Source: Liriodendron chinense
Taxonomy: Eukaryota; Streptophyta; Magnoliopsida; Magnoliales; Magnoliaceae
Assembly: GCA_003013855.2 (NCBI GenBank)
Contig: PVNU02002828.1
Location: forward strand, 392,501-456,500
DNA: 64,000 nucleotides
Direction of reading: 5' to 3'
The notes below the pieces were generated by a model. The model was given only the letters and a program-made list of their open reading frames with translations, was not told the DNA's origin and made no database searches. Made by a program: the position numbers and the translations under genes. Positions 41,595 through 51,761 of this stretch are shown here, piece after piece; the stretch's first letter is position 1; each line of letters begins with the position of its first letter.

Positions 41595-43878
41595 AAAGCT
41601 CTACCAGTACTCCGCATTCATTATATTATCTAGTTAATCAATATATTTGCCTACAATCTTGTAAGTTAAATCCAGCTTTGCAAAAGGCAAAAAATACACA
41701 TTTCACCCTATTTTAAATAGCTTTGCCTTAAATTTTGAAATAGCCTTTTGCTTGGAAATTTTGTGGAAACCCCAATCAGCATTGAGTGTAATGGAGGTCA
41801 GATCAGCTCAAAATGACAATTGAGCACCATGCTACAATTAGCCCAATTGAGAAAAATGGCCATTTTGCTAACGGCTTGTTTGGCACCATGGATTTGAGAG
41901 GAAGTGATGAGAAGTGGAATCCATGATATGAATTCTCCTCAATTCCAATTCTTATCAATTCCAGATTTCCTGTTTGGCAGCCAGAACTTGGAGAGAAGTT
42001 AGACAAGAGGGAATGGACGGTGTGGATTTTAATCCCACTGTATGCCCACCTATACTTTGGATTTTGATCCCACCATCCATCCATTTTTAAATCCATGCCG
42101 TTCATCCATTTTTACTAATCATTTTATTGCAGGATCCCAAAAATTAAGCAGATCCAAATCTTAGGTGGACCATACCACATGAAACAGTAGTGATTGAATC
42201 CCCACCATTAAAAACTTCATGAGGGCCACTGGAATGTTTATTTTCCATTCAACCTATTGACAAGGTCACAAAGACCTGGATGAAGAGACCACACAAATAT
42301 AAGCTTCATCCAAAACTTTTGTGGCCCACAAGAAGTTTTTAAAGGTTAAGTACCACTGTTTACATTATTATGGTCCACCTGAAATTTGGATGTACTTAAT
42401 TATTTCAATCATGCTCTAAAATGAGTTTTCAAAATGGATGGACGGCGTGTATGTAAGACACACATCACACTATGGACGCCACGGTCAGGGATCCACCCAG
42501 CCTAGGATACATCACATTGGGTCCCACGTTGGTGAGGATTTCTCATCATATCCCACCGTTTCAGGAGGAATCGGAAAAGTGTTGGGAAATGCATTTTTGA
42601 TTTCTCATGGATTCCTATGAAATCCACTTCACCAAACAGAGAAAGCAAGTGATTTCTCATCACTTCTCATCAAATCCGTGGTGCCAAATGGGCCACAAAT
42701 GAAATATAGTAACTTCCAAATGCGCCCTTAATCACAAAAGATAGTTTTCTCTAGGTAGATTCTTTAGACCATGCTTAAGACTAATGTAGAACAGATTGTA
42801 GACAACCTCATGGGCGGTCAGGATCGAAAGAAATTGAACCATAGAGTTCATTCTAGGTAAAAATGACCTGAACACGCATTATAGATTCTAACAGCCATAA
42901 CTTTACTACCAGCTGTAGAATTTGTGCATATAATATGTTGTTGGAAAGCCATCAATGAATTCTTAAGTCTGAGCCCATCATTAGGGTCGTTGGCCCTGAA
43001 TGTCTTTGCAAAATTCAATCATTTCAAGGGTCAAATTTGAATATGAAGTCAAAACTCACTATTTTTTAGTAAGTCACATTTTTGCTATTTTCGGGTTTTA
43101 AGAGCCCGGTTAAGGCTTGAAGTCATTGTTTCATTCATATAAGAGTTTATTACAAGTTTGGGTAGGATTACATGTGTTTAATATTTTTAGTAAGCTTACA
43201 ATTTTGGGAAACTTTACTACTTTGGGAAGGTTTTCTATCTCGAGTCAAATTAGGAGTCTTAAGGCGTTGTGTATACGAGTCCATCAGGTCCATTGTAAAC
43301 AACACTTTTCATTGAATATATCAGTTTGTATTCTCGTTTTTAGAGATTTTCTCTTCTTGTGCATTCGATGACTATTGTAGGGAAGAAGTTTTCTCCACAT
43401 GCCCACTACATTAGTGACACAGTTTTTTTTTAATTAATAAACTAACAGTTTTTTTTATTATTATTAATAAACTATGTACTATCTGCAGCGGACCACTGAT
43501 GGAAAGAACTACTGGACTTTCGAGTACGAGCTTGCATCGCCAAACTTTTCTCGTAGCGCCTTTGCAACCATAGCAATCGGCAATGGTATTAATAGTTCTA
43601 ACTGATTCACATTTTGGCCCTATTTTTGGATTGGGATTTTGATGCATCCTAACATCCACATTGAGCCAGATGGGCTCTAAGGCTGTCTCTCAAAATGCAC
43701 CAAACCATGGCCACATTCCATCTCATTCTCATTTTTGGCTACATCTAACTTCGACCTTCTTTGATTTTGGAAAGGGAGGTATTATACACTGATCGTGGGA
43801 GCAAACGAAAGACGATGGAGCAGGTTGCGGAAAACGCTTAAAGTGGTCGCCGACTCTTTCAAACTACTGGACATCTGA
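30975..43878 (+). CDS. PsbP-domain protein of the thylakoid lumen, eight exons
   Basis: Assembled exons: 30975-31025, 31087-31183, 36054-36137, 36694-36767, 37279-37401, 37530-37601, 43489-43585, 43775-43878. They sum to 702 nt, 233 residues plus TGA, and all junction phases and GT-AG borders agree. The N-terminus (MAASSLSGSW) is Ser-rich like a chloroplast transit peptide. Exon 3 encodes a twin-arginine lumen signal (GRRSTLAG, then a hydrophobic stretch ending AYA before E). The mature part begins EEIPENFKAFVDFSDGYTYY and continues with YPSDW, DFDFRGHDSAF, NYWTFEYEL and GRYYTLIVGANERRW, the PsbP/PPD pattern. PPD proteins assist photosystem or NDH assembly. PPD3 is my tentative guess. Two large introns carry transposons. 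Confidence 0.88.
31026..31086 (+). repeat. 61-nt intron made mainly of a CT microsatellite
   Basis: Intron 1 is GT followed by about 20 CT units, then AATTTCGTTGTTTTGCAG. It is very short, and two thirds of it is dinucleotide repeat. Reading through instead would give a Leu-Ser run and then an early stop. Confidence 0.8.
31087..31183 (+). CDS. PsbP-domain gene, exon 2
   Basis: Encodes LYVPNSSSISRSNAIPTS and the end of the transit peptide. Ends AAAG before GTAAAA, in phase 1. Confidence 0.85.
31315..31384. repeat. TG then AG microsatellite in intron 2
   Basis: A GT run of about 17 units (with two GTTT interruptions early) followed by about 13 AG units. Confidence 0.95.
31597..32216 (+). repeat. 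5' LTR of copia copy 2
   Basis: 620 bp, TGTTGGAGAGCC to TATTCCCAACA. It contains GACCGGTC sites (31637-31655, 31723, 31793). A TATATATATGG stretch near 31874 could serve as a TATA box. Confidence 0.93.
32219..32230 (+). other. Degenerate primer binding site of copia copy 2
   Basis: TGGTGTTAGAGA differs from the usual TGGTATCAGAGC at three of twelve positions and would prime poorly. Confidence 0.7.
32272..33520 (+). pseudogene. copia gag-protease pseudogene, copy 2
   Basis: The frame starts at ATG 32272 (MGSSTKFDVEKF). TAG codons at 32362 and 32416 replace Gln and Glu found in copy 1. The gag domain then runs open to about 32930, where the frame shifts. In the second frame the zinc knuckle CWSCGQEGHMRGDC and the protease motif ILDSGASC are intact. 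TGA at 33284 replaces an Arg, and a pre-integrase-like segment (CGHLYKLIGNT) follows to 33520. No integrase, reverse transcriptase or RNase H is present before the 3' LTR. Confidence 0.9.
33677..34306 (+). repeat. 3' LTR of copia copy 2
   Basis: 630 bp, homologous to 31597-32216, with a longer GA run at 34029-34063. Confidence 0.93.
34620..35500. repeat. Possible solo-LTR or other repeat remnant, in intron 2
   Basis: Contains GAGCGCCCGAAAG and GGCGACCGACGCCCAGCCC motifs, a CTTATTTAAGAG stretch near 35070 and a TCC/TC microsatellite (35142-35208). These suggest an LTR-like unit, but no matching borders were found. Confidence 0.25.
35142..35208. repeat. TCC and TC microsatellite
   Basis: About seven TCC units followed by about 24 TC units. 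Confidence 0.95.
35690..35795 (+). mobile_element. Truncated LINE 3' end (RTE-like)
   Basis: The sequence GACCCCAAATAGTTGGGACA, then AAGGCTATGATGATGATG, matches the characteristic 3' tail of plant RTE-type LINEs with a short GAT repeat. Only the extreme 3' end is present. Confidence 0.6.
36054..36137 (+). CDS. PsbP-domain gene, exon 3
   Basis: Completes a split Gly codon, then reads CIGRRSTLAG and onward to GSFAYAE, the twin-arginine lumen-targeting segment. Ends GAAG before GTGCCA. Confidence 0.88.
36138..36693 (+). other. PsbP-domain gene, intron 3
   Basis: 556 nt with GT-AG borders, including a GGTGGGGCCCACTC motif near 36519. No inserted element was recognised. Confidence 0.6.
36694..36767 (+). 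CDS. PsbP-domain gene, exon 4
   Basis: Encodes EIPENFKAFVDFSDGYTYYY and PSDWR. Ends AGG before GTAGGT, in phase 0. Confidence 0.9.
36768..37278 (+). other. PsbP-domain gene, intron 4
   Basis: 511 nt with GT-AG borders and a GA repeat at 36846-36869. Confidence 0.6.
37279..37401 (+). CDS. PsbP-domain gene, exon 5
   Basis: Encodes DFDFRGHDSAFKDRILPLQN and on to IHDLGPMDE. Phase 0 at both ends. Confidence 0.9.
37530..37601 (+). CDS. PsbP-domain gene, exon 6
   Basis: Encodes VIFSLVKNIFAAPTQRPTIF and DIQE. The donor is GAG|GTTTAT. Confidence 0.88.
37602..40370 (+). other. First part of the 5.9-kb intron 6
   Basis: Non-coding. Includes a 34-unit CA microsatellite (38877-38945) and text (GGGCTGTCAATGGGC near 38713) related to the TAGGGCTGTCAA repeats. 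Confidence 0.5.
38877..38945. repeat. CA dinucleotide microsatellite
   Basis: About 34 uninterrupted CA units. Confidence 0.97.
40371..41203. mobile_element. hAT non-autonomous element, 833 bp, in intron 6
   Basis: Terminal repeats CAGTGTTCG and CGAACACTG, flanked by the identical 8-mer CAAGTGAT (40363-40370 and 41204-41211). The interior is rich in GATATCG, ATAATATCG and related motifs, with no coding capacity. The element at 62414 has related ends. Confidence 0.92.
41530..41593. repeat. AT then AG microsatellite
   Basis: About 18 AT units directly followed by about 14 AG units. Confidence 0.96.
41873..42695. mobile_element. Composite TIR element carrying a foldback core, in intron 6
   Basis: The left end GGCTTGTTTGGCACCATGG and the reverse complement of the right end, GGCCCATTTGGCACCACGG, are inverted repeats, followed by GATTTGA and GTGATGAGAAGTG on both sides. 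The foldback core copy I lies inside. It resembles the Tourist-like element at 18014 that carries core D. A target duplication was not resolved. Confidence 0.7.
42066..42476. repeat. Foldback repeat core, copy I
   Basis: Carries GGACCATACCACATGAAACA and later TATGGTCCACCTGAAATTTGG and GGATGGACGGCGTG. A diverged palindrome. Confidence 0.75.
42696..43488 (+). other. Last part of intron 6
   Basis: AT-rich, no inserted element recognised. The acceptor is CTGCAG at 43483-43488. Confidence 0.5.
43489..43585 (+). CDS. PsbP-domain gene, exon 7
   Basis: Encodes RTTDGKNYWTFEYELASPNF and then SRSAFATIAIGN, in phase with exons 6 and 8. Confidence 0.9.
43775..43878 (+). CDS. PsbP-domain gene, exon 8
   Basis: Completes a Gly codon, then GRYYTLIVGANERRWSRLRK and on to KVVADSFKLLDI and TGA. 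The C-terminus matches the PsbP pattern. Confidence 0.88.
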
Positions 43879-44690
43879 AGTGGTGGGCAAGAGATTCAGA
43901 GTCCAATAATGAATTGTATTGGCGATTGATCTTAATGATTCAATATTTGTTAGAGAAAACCGCTGTCTAAGTTTCTTGTATATACAACGATAAAAATCAT
44001 TATTTTCTATTGCTTCTGTGGAAATTAAGGACGCAAATGGACAGGTCTGCTGGCCGCAGCATTGATATTGTTGATTCAACCTCAGTCCACCCATCAGAAG
44101 GTTAAAAATTTGTCAAATTCAATTGCACCAGCGAGCGTCGAGAAGATTTTCAGGGATGCTTGTTCGTTTCCAAAGAGGTGACTACGTGATTTAGGCTCTG
44201 TAAATTGCTCAAGACCACCAGCCTGAGAAGCGCATTCTGCGAGTGGGTCATTTCAATTTTCCTTCCAAACCAGATTATTCCACCCATTTTATATAGAATG
44301 TGAAACAAGCTGCCAAGACTTCCAAGGCATCCAAACACCTGTGGTCAAGTTGAGATTTCCGACTGATAATGAAAGGTGTGCCAATGTGCAACAAGCACAC
44401 GTTTAAGATCCAGGCATTTCATCAGGTCTGGTCTACCTGGCTAAAAATCAAGCTGGTTTTGTCCTCCAGCACTTGTATGTTTAGCATAGACCATTTTTTT
44501 TTCGCGGTCGGCTTCTCTCATACAGGTCTATGTTTAGTATAGAACATTGATTGGTTTTTGTGGTCCACTTCTCTCATACAAGTAGTAGCCTTATAACGCT
44601 CCGAATTTTTGCCAACTTGGGAATTGAATGTCTTTGGGTGTTACCTTTGATCTCTCGATTTAAGTGCATGTGTGTGCGTGCATTCGCACA
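43879..44690. other. 3' UTR of the PsbP-domain gene and spacer
   Basis: No gene. A short direct repeat (CTTCTCTCATACAGGTC near 44512 and CTTCTCTCATACAAGTA near 44569) is present. Confidence 0.4.
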
Positions 44691-46304
44691 TGTTGGGACC
44701 AAAAGGAACATCTTTAGACTTAGAAATGGGAACCTTAGGATTAAATTCCCGAGTTTATTAGACTTTAAGCGTGGCAATTTGAACTTTAGGACACCTTGGT
44801 CGAGAAGATTGAGTCCATGAATGCTATGATTCGTTCAAAGTTAAGGTAGAACGTCCCATCTTGGTAGGTAGATTGAAGCAAGAGAAAGGAAGGTAGTAGA
44901 ATTGGTATTTTTGAGTTGAGAGGATTGAGGATTGAGAGTTTGGCAAGAACCAGTGGACCGGATGATCAAAATCGGTCAACCCTAATAACACGTAGTTGAC
45001 CGAATGTCCCTGGACAAGCAAGATCTGGAGAACCGAGTCTATTTCCGATCGACTAAAAAACACTTGGGTCATTTTCTGAAATTCTGGGTTTTGAACTTCT
45101 GACCCTGCATTTTTAAACAAATTCAAAAATTCGTGTCTCATTCAACTTCAATATAACTCCGATCGAGGTTATTCAAAAGCTAGATTGAAGCTTGATGGGT
45201 CTAATTTTATAGAAAAATAAATAAATAGAAATAAAATAAGGTTGATTTTGGGACGTTTTGGAAACTGTGTAGAAAATCATCAATGACAGGTAGCATGTAC
45301 TCCTGAAATTTTAATAACTTTTTTAGAACTCAGAATAAGCTGAAATTTTATAGGATGAAATTAGACTTTATAAGAAATTACCATAAAATTATAAAAATAA
45401 TTCAGAAACTAAAAGTGTTAAAAACTGTTGCGTGTAACTGACCTGTTGAAATTGAAATTTTAACAGCAAGTTGTCTTTGGAACATATATATCTTTTTCAT
45501 CTTAGAGTTTTAGTATTCAGTGTCTTTTTATGAATTATTTCTAATCATGTCAGGAATCATCTTGGGTAATTTAATTAGGATTTTCTGTTTTATTTATCTA
45601 TTTATATATTTTACTATTCTGAATAGTTTACAATTTAGTTGAATTAGGACGCTTGATTAGGGTGATTAGGACCAAATCACCATTTCCACTAATTGACGAT
45701 AGGCCACACGGTGAACTTAATCAAAACCCTAGTTATCGCGTACAAGAAATCTCGCTGCCTAGTTTATTCCAAAAGTGGTCTGATTAACTAAACAAGCTCT
45801 TGACCGCTCGTAGTAGGCTACTAAACTCAAAACTGAGGAAAATCATCCATCATAGCAGGCTTGACAACCCTCACGGGACATTGAGCTAAGACTATACACC
45901 AAATCACTTACGCAAAGTTGTGACTTTCGAGCTGTTAGATTTCAATGAAATTTAGAATCCTATTTTCAAACATTTCCCCGTAAGTATCCCTAAAGTTATA
46001 GTCCCGATAGATGATCAGTGACTGTTAAATGAACTCTGCATCATAATCATTGATCGTTGCATCCAAAATGTGGGCAATCATAGCCTTAGGTGGATCTTCA
46101 CTTGTAGCAACTATTACATGAATTAGATTGACCCTTGTGGACCTAAGTAGGCCGTAAATGCTAGAATGAACCTCCCATAGGGTTATTTGGCCAAGAACCA
46201 AGCTTTATGCCATTTGTGCTACTTTTGGCATTATAAATAGAGCACATTTGGGCATTTTCCCCCCAAATCTAAATTTTTAAGGTTTAGGAGAGGAAGAAAG
46301 AAAA

Positions 46305-46346
<42 letters not shown>

Positions 46347-48660
46347 GTCAAGAGAAATTGTGATTGGGGAGGACATCCTTACCTATTGGGTGGCTCCACT
46401 CACATTGGGGGCCATGCGTCTCAATCCATGTTGATTTCTAGCCGGATTCATCGTTCTTTCCTTAGGTAAAGTTCTCTAACCTTGTTTGAGGGATTTTCCT
46501 CAACTTTCTTGTGTTTTAAAGCTATTAGAGTTAGAAAAACTGTTTATATTTCTCTATTTTTTGGAAGCCCTAGTATTAGTGTTTGTGTATGTTAGAGTCA
46601 TGGGTCTCAATTGTCGATTTAGGGCGGTCCCTATTTCGCGGGAGCCGTAATTGACCATGGCTCCATTACGGTTTCGATTGTGCGCCGATTCAGGGGCTCG
46701 ATTCGTTGAATCGAGTTATGGTATCATTCTAATCGAACTAAGTTAGCCAAAATCCTTTTGTTAAATGTATAATTGGGATTAAGTTTAATTCAGTAACAGT
46801 AAATTTGTCCTTTGATCTAGGTTTAGAGTGTTTTCCCCAAATTTTCAAGATTCGGGCCGCATCCAAGTCGAGGACTCTCGACTCTAAGGTGAAGATCTAC
46901 CCTTAAGCTTCTTCTCAATAATTTTAGTTAGTCATTGCTTGAATTTGTTGAAATTGCTTATGTTGCAAATGTTGTAATCACTTTATTATTATAACCTCAA
47001 TGCAAATTATTGATGAGTAGATGATGTACTTGATGAAATGTCTAAATGATATGGAATTGTGATATTGGAATTCGATTATGCTTGTGGATGTATTGTAATG
47101 ATGAGAATTTGTTTGGGTTGTTGTTCAGGTGTTGGTGCGTAGACCCAATTGCTTAATCATGATGTTGCATTAGACTGTCTTGTGCTTGGAACCATCTACG
47201 TGTGATATTTATCTAAATTGTTATGTTAATATATGTCGGATTGTATTGATGTAAGTTGGATTGTACTGATTCTTACATACGTTCAATTATTATACCCTAA
47301 TGTGGTATTAAATTTGCCTTGTGTTTATGATTATATGTTTGATAATCTGAATTGTTGTTGTGGTGGATCAAGAGTTGCTTAGATTAAGCTCTAAAAATTG
47401 TTTAGCTCGTGTATTGCCTACCCCTTGGTTGGTTGTCACGGACTTATTCGATTGACCAAGGTGAAACATGGTCGACTGATAGTGGCCAATGTCGATTTGT
47501 CGTTGTTCACTTGGGTCCACCAGATAAGTTTCATTCAGATTTAATTATTCTTATGTTTGACCGATAAATCACACTCTACAAAATCTGGAATATCACTGTT
47601 GCTAGTGGAAGTTAGTCTACTCATAACCATTAATGCAATATGATCCTGCTAAGTCTTATAAGTCGAGCATGGTGGTATGAGACATCATGTCCAAGTTTTC
47701 AGCCTATGCTGAGGTGACAAGCCTCCCTGTAATGTCATTTGAGCATCTGTGAGGGTGATGAGCCCTATTTGTGTTAAAATAGTTTGTCTTAGAAGCCCTT
47801 GTATTTGAATTGTTATTTGAATGAAATGTGTGAATGTAGAAATCAAAATAGAGATTTGGGAGTCACTAACAATGATTGACGACACACCGTAAGAAGCTAG
47901 GTGGTCCAATTTAAACTCATGATATAATGGTGGTATCCTAATTTTGTCAATTTGTTGTTTCAATTTGAATAAATAAATACTTTGCTAATCATGAATGCAT
48001 CCTCATACATCACATTATTTTGCTGATGTACGTAATTCATGAGCGCATGGTATCATCATTTCTTTGAGGTACATAATTCGCATGGCGTGGTATCATCATC
48101 ATCATTATCTCCTTATGAAGGTACGTAATCCCGAAGTGTGGTACCCTCATCATTATCATATTGGTACGCAACATAACATTAATGCATTAATAAACTACTA
48201 TAGGAAAATGTCAATGATTTTTTGTTTCATTACATATACTTAATTGTATTAATCACATGTGTAACTCACTTAGTATCTGTGCATTAAAAAAAAAAACTTG
48301 CTTAATAGTAAGTAATACATGTAGAAATTCATATTTGTCATGGACCTACACTTATAACTAAAATGTCCCAAGTATAATCTTAAAAATATTTCTTCACTAT
48401 GTTGGTGTTTGATGCCTTCCATTTAACATATGTAATGAGCCAGGAATAAGACCAAATGGTGGTACGCTCGGAGCGCCCTAGTAGTCTTATGACTTCATCC
48501 CTTTGGTAGTTGTATTTTCCGTTCTTATTGCTTTTATTGTGATTTATATAATTCTCATATGGGAGGATACTATTGTTGAATTGCACATGTTGAGTGTTAG
48601 TCTTTATTTCTGGATTTAGTTATTCCCACTTAGCTTTTGATCCGCTAGTTGAAATGTGTT
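44691..48660. mobile_element. Probable Ty3/gypsy LTR remnant
   Basis: A long non-coding block with LTR-like features: a clear TATA box (GCATTATAAATAGAGCAC near 46231), then CCCCCCAAATC, a GA repeat (46308-46339), a GTAAAG donor-like site and text reminiscent of Del/Tekay LTRs. It also has TGGTGGTACGCTCGGAGCG near 48461. Borders and target duplication are not proven. No gag or pol was seen. Confidence 0.35.
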
Positions 48661-50185
48661 ACTCTGATTTTTTTTTTTTTTTTTTTTTTTTTGTATATAG
48701 AATGAATGTGAATCTAATTAAGGACAAAGTGGGAGTTCTTAGATGAACATTTGAACAAGTTCACACCTGAAAACTCGACATCAGAATCTCCGTACTCAGG
48801 TGCCAATTTTCGAGGCATTACGAGCCCACCCAATGAGAGGCTGTATATGCTTGATTTTTGTATCAGGACATGCTCACAAAAGGCCACATGTTAACAAGTG
48901 AATCTCGTCTTCAATCCATATTTGTGAGAACCTCGTGCATTTTCAATTGCATGTTGAAAGAAAATGAGAAATGACTGGATAGGTTGTTTCTAGTCGAACT
49001 AGAACAGCTTACTACTTATTATCCACCGTACATGTGGGAGGGGGTCAGGACCTTGCTGGTTGTGGCCCCTACTCAGAATGGCCAAAAATTCAAAGTTGGG
49101 ACAATCCAGGCTATCACTTTCATGGCCAATTTCAAAGGTAACAATCAGATGCACCAATGGAATTCCCAATTTGACCAAAACCCGAGTTCAAACAACCCTG
49201 ATCTCAGTTCAGGTGGGCCACACATGAGAGGTTGCAAGCAAAATAGAAAACTTGTCCAGGTGGCATGAGAAACAACAAGCAGAGGTGAGATTATATTGAT
49301 TTACTTCCCATCTTCTCTCCTCAGGAGCCTAATCGAAACCTGTTTTAGTGGATGGTCAAAATGAACAGTCAGTGGTCACCACCCAACAAGCAAATGGTCA
49401 TTCATCACATATTTGATTAATTTCAATCTTCCCTTCCTATCCACACTCCACAGTGGGTCCCAAGATTTGGACAGTTCGATTTTGTTAAGTGTCACATGTA
49501 TGATTTCTGGGTACCTGCGTATCATCCTTCACTATACTGCCAGAGTATCAAATGACTACCCTGGAAGCAATCGTGTGCTCGTACTGCGAAATGCCAAGGT
49601 GATTTTGAGTGAGGCGAGACCAGAGCTGATTTGCAGTGAGCTGAACACAAACCAGGAGCCCCGTCTCCCTAACAAAATACAACCAAGTCTGTATTAAATA
49701 AGCATGTATAGCTAACATGAATAGTGGACCAGCCAGATATTTAGTATATCAGTAGTGGCTCCACCTGATGAAAGGCCCAGATCCGACGTGTGCCCACGGT
49801 AGCACGTCCGAAGCAAGATCACCTCTGCCTCTAAGAACAGCTTTAGAATATCTCACATGAACTTAACAGAATATCAGGTGGGCACTATGTACAAGAAATG
49901 CACAAAGCACAAGCAATTCTATCTGACCATTGTCTGCCTGCCATTGAGTTGAAATGATGGGAAGACCCGCAACCATATGAACTTGTCAGCAAATTTACAA
50001 CTGATGTGTGGGCCGTTGAAAGCTACCGTTGTGACTCCCAAGTACTACTTCCTGAGTTGCAAGAGAAGGACAGGAAGCATGAGGGAACATAATCTTCACC
50101 TGTGCAATAAAAATTGAATCACAACATCTACCATTCTCAAACCACCTCACTATAGATTATAACAGCACCTTTTTTTTTCCTGATT
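48661..50185. other. Non-coding spacer
   Basis: Includes a poly-T tract (48669-48692) and ATACTGCCAGAGTATCAAAT near 49536, a motif also seen near 30778. No gene. Confidence 0.4.
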
Positions 50186-50531
50186 TTATAACAAATTAAT
50201 ATACCATGGAGACGATGTCATCCTGCACCGAGAATGCCAGCCTCCGAAAGAATGCATCACACACCAGGTCCGAGTGCACGGCCCAGCCCACCACCCCGGC
50301 AAACCCAACACTATCTCTAATCCTACATCTGCACAAATGTTAACTACCACCACCAACCCAAAAAAAACACTCACAAGCTCATCCCTTCTCTTCTTCACCC
50401 GTTCATTATACAACCACCCACAGCAAATATCACCGAGACGATTCGGTGTTAGCGGTGTCTCCGACAAGTGGAAAATGGGTGAGGAGAAAAAAAAGAAACC
50501 ATAAATTACATTGGCCGGAAAATCCTCCTGT
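50186..50531 (-). other. Probable 3' UTR of the ABCB gene
   Basis: Follows the TAG stop at 50532-50534 on the minus strand. Open frames here are incidental. Confidence 0.4.
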
Positions 50532-51761
50532 CTAAACGAGTCGATGTTGCCGAAGGCCCTTGCCAAAATGAGGCTGCATCAGCCGGACATACAGACCATT
50601 CACCGCGACCAGGGAATCATGGCTTCCCTGCTCGACAATCCGGCCACCATTGAGAACTACAATGTTGTCCACATGTCTCATCATTGCTGCTCTGTGGGCG
50701 ATGAGTATGGTTGTCTTGTTTCCCATGATCAGAGTATCAAGCGCCTCCTGCACCACCCGGCTTGATTCCGACTCGATGGAGGAACTGGCCTCATCTAATA
50801 ACAAGATGGGGGCATTCTTCAGCACAACCCGAGCGATGGCAATCCTCTGCTTCTGCCCCGGTGTCAGATCAACGCCCCTCATGCCTACGTGCGTGTCATA
50901 GCCATGAGGCAAGCTGCTGATGAAGTGGTGGGCATTTGCTATTCTTGCAGCCTCTTTCATCTCAGCCTCAGTCGCGTTATGCCTCGCATAAATTATGTTC
51001 TCCCTGACGGTAGTAGAGAACATGATGGGTTCCTGCTGAACCAGACCTAGGTGATTCCTCAACCATCTCAGATTAAACAGCTTTAAATCTCGGCCATCCA
51101 ATAGGACTTGGCCAGCAACTGGATCATAGAATCTCTCTATCAAAGAGATTATCGTGCTCTTCCCAGAGCCTGAAACTCCAACCACTGCCACAGTCTGTCC
51201 GCCATTGGCTTTAAGGCTGAAATTACTCAATACCATCAGTTCAGGACGTGTCGGATAACAGAAATCAACATTCTTCAGCTCAAGGCTTCCATAGACATTG
51301 GGTGGTTTAAGGCCCTCAGTATCATCGGGGTCTATCTTGGGGACACGGTCTATGATTTCGAAGACGGAAGTGAGCGATTTCCGCCGTTTGAGGATGTATG
51401 GTGCAAGGCCGAAAGGTTCCACCAGTGCAAAAGTTGCAAAAGAGAATACGACGTATTCTTTGAGAGCCGTTGGGAGAGTCAGGTAATGATCTCTCACAGC
51501 GATGGCCGTGTACCAAAGCAGGAGAGCATTGCATGCAAAAAGCAGGAACTGTGAGAGGCCAAAGGCAAAACCAATGGCTGTTCCATGTAGAAAGCTCTGC
51601 TTGAATATTCTATCGAGCTGGAATCTGTAGAGTTCCATTACCTTGTTACCAGCACAGAATGCCACAACTGTGTAGATGTTTCTGACTGCATCCTCAAGGA
51701 CCAACGAGGCCTTCCTATGCATATCTTGAATGCCTCTAGAAAATCCAGCAAGCCACATTTT
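50532..51761 (-). CDS. ABCB20: ABC transporter B-type, ABCB6/ABCB20 clade, last exon
   Basis: Encodes the end of the second transmembrane domain and the whole second nucleotide-binding domain, about 409 residues. It starts after a CTGCAG acceptor with KMWLAGFSRGIQDMHRKASL and ends PHFGKGLRQHRLV, which match ABCB6/ABCB20 as I remember them. Visible motifs are Walker A (GVSGSGKST), Q-loop (VQQEPIMF), signature LTPGQKQR in place of LSGGQ (typical of this clade), Walker B (ILLLDEAS) and H-loop (ILIAHR). These plasma-membrane exporters move auxin or similar molecules. No frame damage is seen. The first roughly 1,000 residues are missing from this window; the next exons should lie at higher coordinates, beyond 64000, if the gene is intact. 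Confidence 0.88.
   Translation of the reverse strand, partial: KMWLAGFSRGIQDMHRKASLVLEDAVRNIYTVVAFCAGNKVMELYRFQLDRIFKQSFLHGTAIGFAFGLSQFLLFACNALLLWYTAIAVRDHYLTLPTALKEYVVFSFATFALVEPFGLAPYILKRRKSLTSVFEIIDRVPKIDPDDTEGLKPPNVYGSLELKNVDFCYPTRPELMVLSNFSLKANGGQTVAVVGVSGSGKSTIISLIERFYDPVAGQVLLDGRDLKLFNLRWLRNHLGLVQQEPIMFSTTVRENIIYARHNATEAEMKEAARIANAHHFISSLPHGYDTHVGMRGVDLTPGQKQRIAIARVVLKNAPILLLDEASSSIESESSRVVQEALDTLIMGNKTTILIAHRAAMMRHVDNIVVLNGGRIVEQGSHDSLVAVNGLYVRLMQPHFGKGLRQHRLV

Noticed and set aside
50186..50566. 126-codon minus-strand frame after the ABCB stop
   Set aside because: It overlaps the ABCB C-terminus in another frame and lacks any recognised domain; treated as 3' UTR.
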